Shown here piece after piece: positions 60,829 through 64,000 of a stretch of 64,000 nt of DNA (positions within the stretch are counted from its first letter, which is position 1; every line of letters starts with the position of its first letter). Where the stretch lies: the NCBI RefSeq assembly GCF_004795055.1, contig NZ_SSBJ01000035.1:1-64000 (forward strand), read 5' to 3'. Position numbers and translations under genes: made by a program. This DNA is from Streptomyces sp. A1136. GTDB taxonomy: Bacteria > Actinomycetota > Actinomycetes > Streptomycetales > Streptomycetaceae. The notes under the pieces are model-generated. The model was not told where the DNA came from. It did no database searches and saw nothing but the letters and a program-made list of their open reading frames with translations.

Positions 60829-61791
60829 TCACCCGACGACGGGCACGCCGCCGAGTCCGGCGCCGAACGCGACCAGCATCAGCAGGTTCGCGACGTACTG
60901 CGTCACCATGAACGCCCGGTAGGCTCCGCGCCGTTGTTCGCGGTCGGCGTGCGCCCGTCGGGCGTCCCCGACCACCCGGAAGACGACCCACACCGCCCCG
61001 GCCGCCACCGGCGCCGTCCCCAGGAGCGCCTGCGGCGCCCACAGCGCGGCCGACGCGGCGCCGACCGCGCCGACCAGGACGGCGCCCGCCACAGCCAGGG
61101 CCCGCGCCGCCGGCACGCCGCGGACGACCGCCACCGTCCGCCGCCCCCCGGCCGCGTCCCCGCCGGCATCGCCCAGGTCCTTGACCAGGGAGCCGACCAA
61201 GGCCATCCAGGCCGACATCACGCAGCCGAACACCGCGCCCGTCACGGTCCACCCGGACCCGGCCGCCGAGACACCGGCCGCGTACGAGGTCGCGCCCAGA
61301 CCGAACACCACCACCGCGCAGAGCACGCTCGACTCCTTCGCCCGCACCGGAGGGGCCGAGTAGGCCCAGCCGAGCAGCAGGAAGCCCACGACCCACCCGA
61401 ACACCCCGGCCCCCGCCAGCCCGCCGAACGCCAGCGCGGCGACGGCCAGCAGGGCCGTGACGGTAGCGGCGGAGCGGACCGAGAGGTCGCCCCGGGCGAT
61501 CGGGCGCCGCGAGCCGTTCGCCCGGTCCTCCCGGACGTCCGTCACCCCATTGAGCAGGTACGCGCAGGCGACGGCGCACCACCAGGCCGCCATGCCGAGC
61601 ACGACCCGGCCCGGCGCCTGCGGCGGCTCGGCGGCGGACACCGTCCCCACCGCGAAACGCAGCAGGAAGACCAGCTGTACCGACGGGCGTGCCTCGGCCC
61701 AGCACAGGCGGGCCGCCTGCGCCGCGGCAGAGAATCGGAGACCCGGAATGCGAGCCGGAACGGGGACGCTCAGGTAGCCAGCGGAATTCAT
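60829..61791 (-). CDS. UbiA-family prenyltransferase-like membrane protein
   Basis: 320 aa with seven to nine membrane helices. The first aspartate-rich motif reads NGVTDVREDRANG (N-x3-D-x3-D form) and is followed by SRRPIARGDLS; the second reads KDLGDAGGDAAGGRRT. These bind the magnesium-prenyl diphosphate in UbiA enzymes, which prenylate quinones, hemes, chlorophylls or secondary metabolites. The ATG at 61791 lies 6 nt after TAGGCT, so it may be leaderless. It is divergent from the dcsA-like gene. The prenyl acceptor cannot be read; a quinone or a specialised product are both possible. Confidence 0.85.
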   Translation of the reverse strand: MNSAGYLSVPVPARIPGLRFSAAAQAARLCWAEARPSVQLVFLLRFAVGTVSAAEPPQAPGRVVLGMAAWWCAVACAYLLNGVTDVREDRANGSRRPIARGDLSVRSAATVTALLAVAALAFGGLAGAGVFGWVVGFLLLGWAYSAPPVRAKESSVLCAVVVFGLGATSYAAGVSAAGSGWTVTGAVFGCVMSAWMALVGSLVKDLGDAGGDAAGGRRTVAVVRGVPAARALAVAGAVLVGAVGAASAALWAPQALLGTAPVAAGAVWVVFRVVGDARRAHADREQRRGAYRAFMVTQYVANLLMLVAFGAGLGGVPVVG

Positions 61792-61881
61792 GGCCGCAGC
61801 CTAGGAATCGCCTCGGGCGCATCGCCATACAACCATCGGCGTACGCGGTGTACACCCACACTGGACCCTTGGTGGCAAGGC

Positions 61882-61907
61882 GTTGCGGAATCCAGAATTC
61901 CTGCGAC
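61882..61907. promoter_or_regulatory. Imperfect dyad in the dcsA-like promoter region
   Basis: GTTGCGGAAT (61882-61891) faces ATTCCTGCGAC (61897-61907) as an inverted repeat with one bulge, in the 291-nt gap between the divergent UbiA-like and dcsA-like genes. A candidate operator for the cluster regulator. Confidence 0.4.
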
Positions 61908-62082
61908 ACGATGGCGATGCCGCGGCCCGGTGACCCTGATCCGGAGGCCACGGTGGGGGTAATGGAAAACACCCGTACCGGAATCTCTGCCTCCGCGAAT
62001 GCGCCGGAGTGCGCGGCACGCCCCGGAAAAGGGGCACCGACCCCCTCGCTCCCCCTCATTCGAAACGGCAGGGCCCGTAGAA

Positions 62083-62874
62083 ATGGATGCTCAGGTGGAA
62101 AGGTCGCAGCAGACCACGAAGCTGATCTCCCAGACGCAAGTCCTCGAAGGTGGAGGGGGATGGCACCGCGCCGCCCTCGACGAGATCGCATCACGGCTCG
62201 CCGGTCCGGACTTCCCGTGCGTCTTCTCCCGGAACGCGTTCCGGAAGCGACTCCTGAGGTTCGCCTTCGTGGAGAGCGCCGACGGCGACGGCTTCCGGCA
62301 CCTGGCGCAGGCCCTCACCGAGTACGTCGAGTTGTCCCGGGACTGGGACGGTCAGCTCGACACCGCGTATCCGCTGCTCGTGATGTTCTCGAAGGAGGCG
62401 GTCACCGCCCGCACCGTGGAGGAGTACCACGCCTTCGGTTGGCAGGTGCTGCAAGAGCTGCACCATCTCGATCCCGCGCCCTGGCCGACCGACGTCGGCG
62501 ACGATCCGGATTCCGCATCCTGGTCGATGTGCTTCGACGGGATGCCGTTGTTCTGCAACATGAGCAATCCGGCACACCGGAACCGACGCAGCAGAAACCT
62601 CGGCGAACACTTCGTCATCGTCATCAACCCGCGGGAACGGTTCGACGTTTTCGCCGGCGAGACGCCGAGCGGCCGAAAGGTCCGCGCGAACATCCGCAAC
62701 CGAATACACCGCTACGACGGAATGCGACACTCGCCGCAATTGGGCTCGTACGGCGTCGGCGCCCTCGAATGGCTCCAGTACGGGCTCATCGAGGAAAACG
62801 CCGAGCGAAAGGGAGTCTGCCCTTTCCGACCCCAGACGGCTTTTGAAAACGAACAGGAGATCCTCACCAAATGA
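62083..62874 (+). CDS. dcsA: YqcI/YcgG-family heme protein, DcsA-like L-arginine N-hydroxylase
   Basis: 263 aa of the YqcI/YcgG family, whose studied members are heme-dependent N-oxygenases (DcsA hydroxylates L-arginine to N-omega-hydroxyarginine; GntA acts on a guanidine). Family landmarks: FPCVFSRNAFRKRLLRFAFV near the start, WDGQLDTAYPLLVMFS, HAFGWQVLQELHHLDPAPWP, and MPLFCNMSNPAHRNRRSRNLG followed by FVIVINPRERFD. The ATG at 62083 is taken as start; the ribosome-binding site is weak. It overlaps dcsB by ATGA. Assignment to arginine hydroxylation rests mainly on the dcsB and dcsD neighbours. Confidence 0.82.
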   Translation: MDAQVERSQQTTKLISQTQVLEGGGGWHRAALDEIASRLAGPDFPCVFSRNAFRKRLLRFAFVESADGDGFRHLAQALTEYVELSRDWDGQLDTAYPLLVMFSKEAVTARTVEEYHAFGWQVLQELHHLDPAPWPTDVGDDPDSASWSMCFDGMPLFCNMSNPAHRNRRSRNLGEHFVIVINPRERFDVFAGETPSGRKVRANIRNRIHRYDGMRHSPQLGSYGVGALEWLQYGLIEENAERKGVCPFRPQTAFENEQEILTK

Positions 62875-63695
62875 TCGAACTCATCGTGTGCCAGGGGCGG
62901 GTGGCGGACCGGGAGCCCCGGATGATCGAGGGCGCCGCCCGCATCGCGCGGGCCCTGGAGGAGCGCTACGGACTCACCGGCCGCTTCATCGGGGAGCCCG
63001 AGCCCCCCGCGGACGACGACTGGAGCGTCAGCCTCCCCCAAGCCCGGGACACGCTGACCGGGCTGCGCCGCGCCGTCACCGAGAGCATCGCGAACGGCAG
63101 CCGGACGGTCATGATCTCCAACACCTGCTCGGCGAGCCTCGGCACCCTGCCGGTGGTGGCCAGGGAGCACCCGGACGCCGTGGTGCTCTACATCGACGGG
63201 CACGGCGACTTCAACACGCCGGAGACGACCGGCACCGGCTACCTGGGCGGCATGGTCCTCGCCGGCGCCTGCGGGCTCTGGGACAGCGGCCACGGCTCCG
63301 GCCTGCGGCCCGGGCAGGCCGTCCTGGTAGGGTCCCGCGACATCGACGAGGCCGAGGCCGAGCTGATCGCCGCGCACGGCGTCCGGGTCATCCCCCCGGC
63401 GCAGACGACGGCGGAGAACATCCTGGCCGCCATCGGCGACTCCCCGGTGTGGGTGCACATCGACTGGGACGTCCTCGAACCGGGCCACGTACCGGCCGAC
63501 TACACCGTGCCGGACGGCCTGCTCCCCGCGCAGATCCGGGCGATCTTCGAGGCGATCCCGGCGGAGCAGCTCCGCGGCGTCGAACTGGCGGAGTTCAACG
63601 CCCCGTTGGACGAGGAACTCAGCGCGCTGGCGGTAGAGACGATCCTCGACATGGTCGCCCCCGCCTTCGAGAAGGTTCCGGCCGCCCGGCCCTGA
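62871..63695 (+). CDS. dcsB: Arginase-fold N-omega-hydroxy-L-arginine amidinohydrolase, DcsB-like
   Basis: 274 aa. Arginase-family metal motifs are visible: VLYIDGHGDFNTPE (the DxHxD site) and VHIDWDVLEPG (DxD). In place of the usual GGDHS, the sequence reads VMISNTCSASLG, with Cys at residue 86, matching the Cys86 reported as a manganese ligand in DcsB of Streptomyces lavendulae. DcsB cleaves N-hydroxyarginine to hydroxyurea and ornithine. Whole-length similarity to DcsB from memory is high (ASREHPDAVVLYIDGHGDF-like, DYTVPDGLLPAQIRAIFEAI). Starts at ATG 62871 within the dcsA stop, with CAGGAG upstream. Confidence 0.9.
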   Translation: MIELIVCQGRVADREPRMIEGAARIARALEERYGLTGRFIGEPEPPADDDWSVSLPQARDTLTGLRRAVTESIANGSRTVMISNTCSASLGTLPVVAREHPDAVVLYIDGHGDFNTPETTGTGYLGGMVLAGACGLWDSGHGSGLRPGQAVLVGSRDIDEAEAELIAAHGVRVIPPAQTTAENILAAIGDSPVWVHIDWDVLEPGHVPADYTVPDGLLPAQIRAIFEAIPAEQLRGVELAEFNAPLDEELSALAVETILDMVAPAFEKVPAARP

Positions 63696-63888
63696 CCGCC
63701 GCAGCCCCCGCAGCCTTCGCAGCCTTCGCAAGAGAAGCCTCCGTAAAGACCGCCGGAGAACACCCCACGGGCGCGGCCGACCGCCCCGCCGGGCCCCTGC
63801 GGCCGGCCCCGCCCCCACCGGCCCCGCCCCACCCGTCAGATCCCCGCGGACAGCCCCGCTGGTTCCGCCTGCCAAGGAGTACTTTCCG

Positions 63889-64000
63889 ATGCCCCTCAAC
63901 CACAGCATCCTCGACACCATCGGCCGCACCCCGATCGTCAGGCTGAACCGCATGGCTCCCGCGCACACCACGGTCTACGTGAAGGTGGAGTCCTTCAACC
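63889..64000 (+). CDS. dcsD: Cysteine-synthase-like protein, DcsD-like O-ureido-L-serine synthase (partial, cut by window end)
   Basis: Only the first 37 residues are present: MPLNHSILDTIGRTPIVRLN, then RMAPAHTTVYVKVESFN, the N-terminus of PLP-dependent beta-replacement enzymes up to just before the SVKDR Schiff-base Lys segment. It starts like DcsD (MPL..SILDTIGRTPIVRL..MAP.HT.VYVKVESFN), which condenses O-acetyl-L-serine with hydroxyurea, but an ordinary CysK begins similarly, so the assignment depends on the two neighbours. ATG at 63889 after AAGGAG. The frame is open to the end of the window. Confidence 0.78.
   Translation, partial: MPLNHSILDTIGRTPIVRLNRMAPAHTTVYVKVESFN

Noticed and set aside
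60829..61791. Homogentisate or heme-O type assignment for the UbiA-like protein
   Set aside because: Both Asp-rich motifs fit the superfamily, but nothing in the sequence or neighbours distinguishes the acceptor, so no specific product is claimed.

Overview
The window is chromosomal DNA of a Streptomyces (high-GC actinomycete). The GC content is very high, GTG starts are common, and many start codons sit 6-7 nt behind a -10-like hexamer. The gene content is typical of the genus: Lsr2, a TipA-type regulator, XRE/DUF397/ATPase regulatory trios, MprF-like and FUSC membrane proteins, and a perfect parS site. Much of the gene order, from clpC through lsr2, nadBC, folP/folE/ftsH, dacB, ppa and tipA to a PolA-like polymerase, resembles the core of Streptomyces chromosomes as I remember it.

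Layout. (1) 0-6.4 kb: clpC, a conserved Streptomyces protein, lsr2, an ArgA-type acetyltransferase, a BlaI-type repressor, a 55-aa membrane peptide and an orphan DUF397 gene. (2) 6.7-12.4 kb: a tightly overlapped cofactor operon reading leftward, DUF2520 dehydrogenase-panC-nadB-nadC-coaX, which makes pantothenate/CoA and NAD precursors. (3) 12.5-18.6 kb: a threonine-aldolase-like PLP enzyme, a dense intergenic repeat array, an ArsR-type regulator, a secreted M28 aminopeptidase and a MidA-like methyltransferase. (4) 18.7-25.7 kb: a NarL-type two-component system, two PH-domain membrane proteins, an orphan divergent NuoD paralogue, a decayed arylamine N-acetyltransferase, a small Cys-containing protein and a membrane coiled-coil protein. 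(5) 25.8-29.4 kb: a complete OpuC-type osmoprotectant ABC transporter. (6) 29.5-32.6 kb: divergent envelope genes (Ag85-like esterase and MprF-like flippase/synthase). (7) 32.7-40.6 kb: folate genes folP, folB, folK and folE with an NTF2-like protein, then ftsH, hpt and tilS. (8) 40.9-50.1 kb: DUF2342 metalloprotease-like protein, dacB, ppa, a ThrE-type exporter, DedA, tipA with its recognisable promoter, a DinB-fold protein and an aldehyde dehydrogenase. (9) 50.2-52.4 kb: an XRE/ATPase/DUF397 trio carrying inverted-repeat motifs. (10) 52.5-58.4 kb: FUSC protein, DUF2786 protein, family-A DNA polymerase, parS and a GNAT enzyme. (11) 58.5-64 kb: a serine hydrolase, a LuxR-type regulator, a UbiA-type prenyltransferase and the start of a biosynthetic operon.

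The most interesting region is the right end. A YqcI/YcgG-family heme protein, an arginase-fold enzyme with a Cys (residue 86) where arginases have a metal-binding His motif, and the N-terminus of a cysteine-synthase-like protein match DcsA, DcsB and DcsD of D-cycloserine biosynthesis. Together they would convert L-arginine to N-hydroxyarginine, release hydroxyurea, and attach it to a serine derivative to give O-ureidoserine. The gene set differs from the described cluster because nothing the size of the racemase dcsC lies between dcsB and dcsD. The operon runs off the window, so the product cannot be decided here.

Other points of note are the ~45-nt-period repeat array at 13.8-14.5 kb and its variant at 55.9-56.1 kb, the parS site just after the polymerase gene, the altered quinone-site residue in the orphan NuoD with a MidA-type methyltransferase gene nearby, the acetyltransferase pseudogene, and the large number of predicted leaderless start sites. 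No tRNA, rRNA, insertion sequence or CRISPR array was seen.
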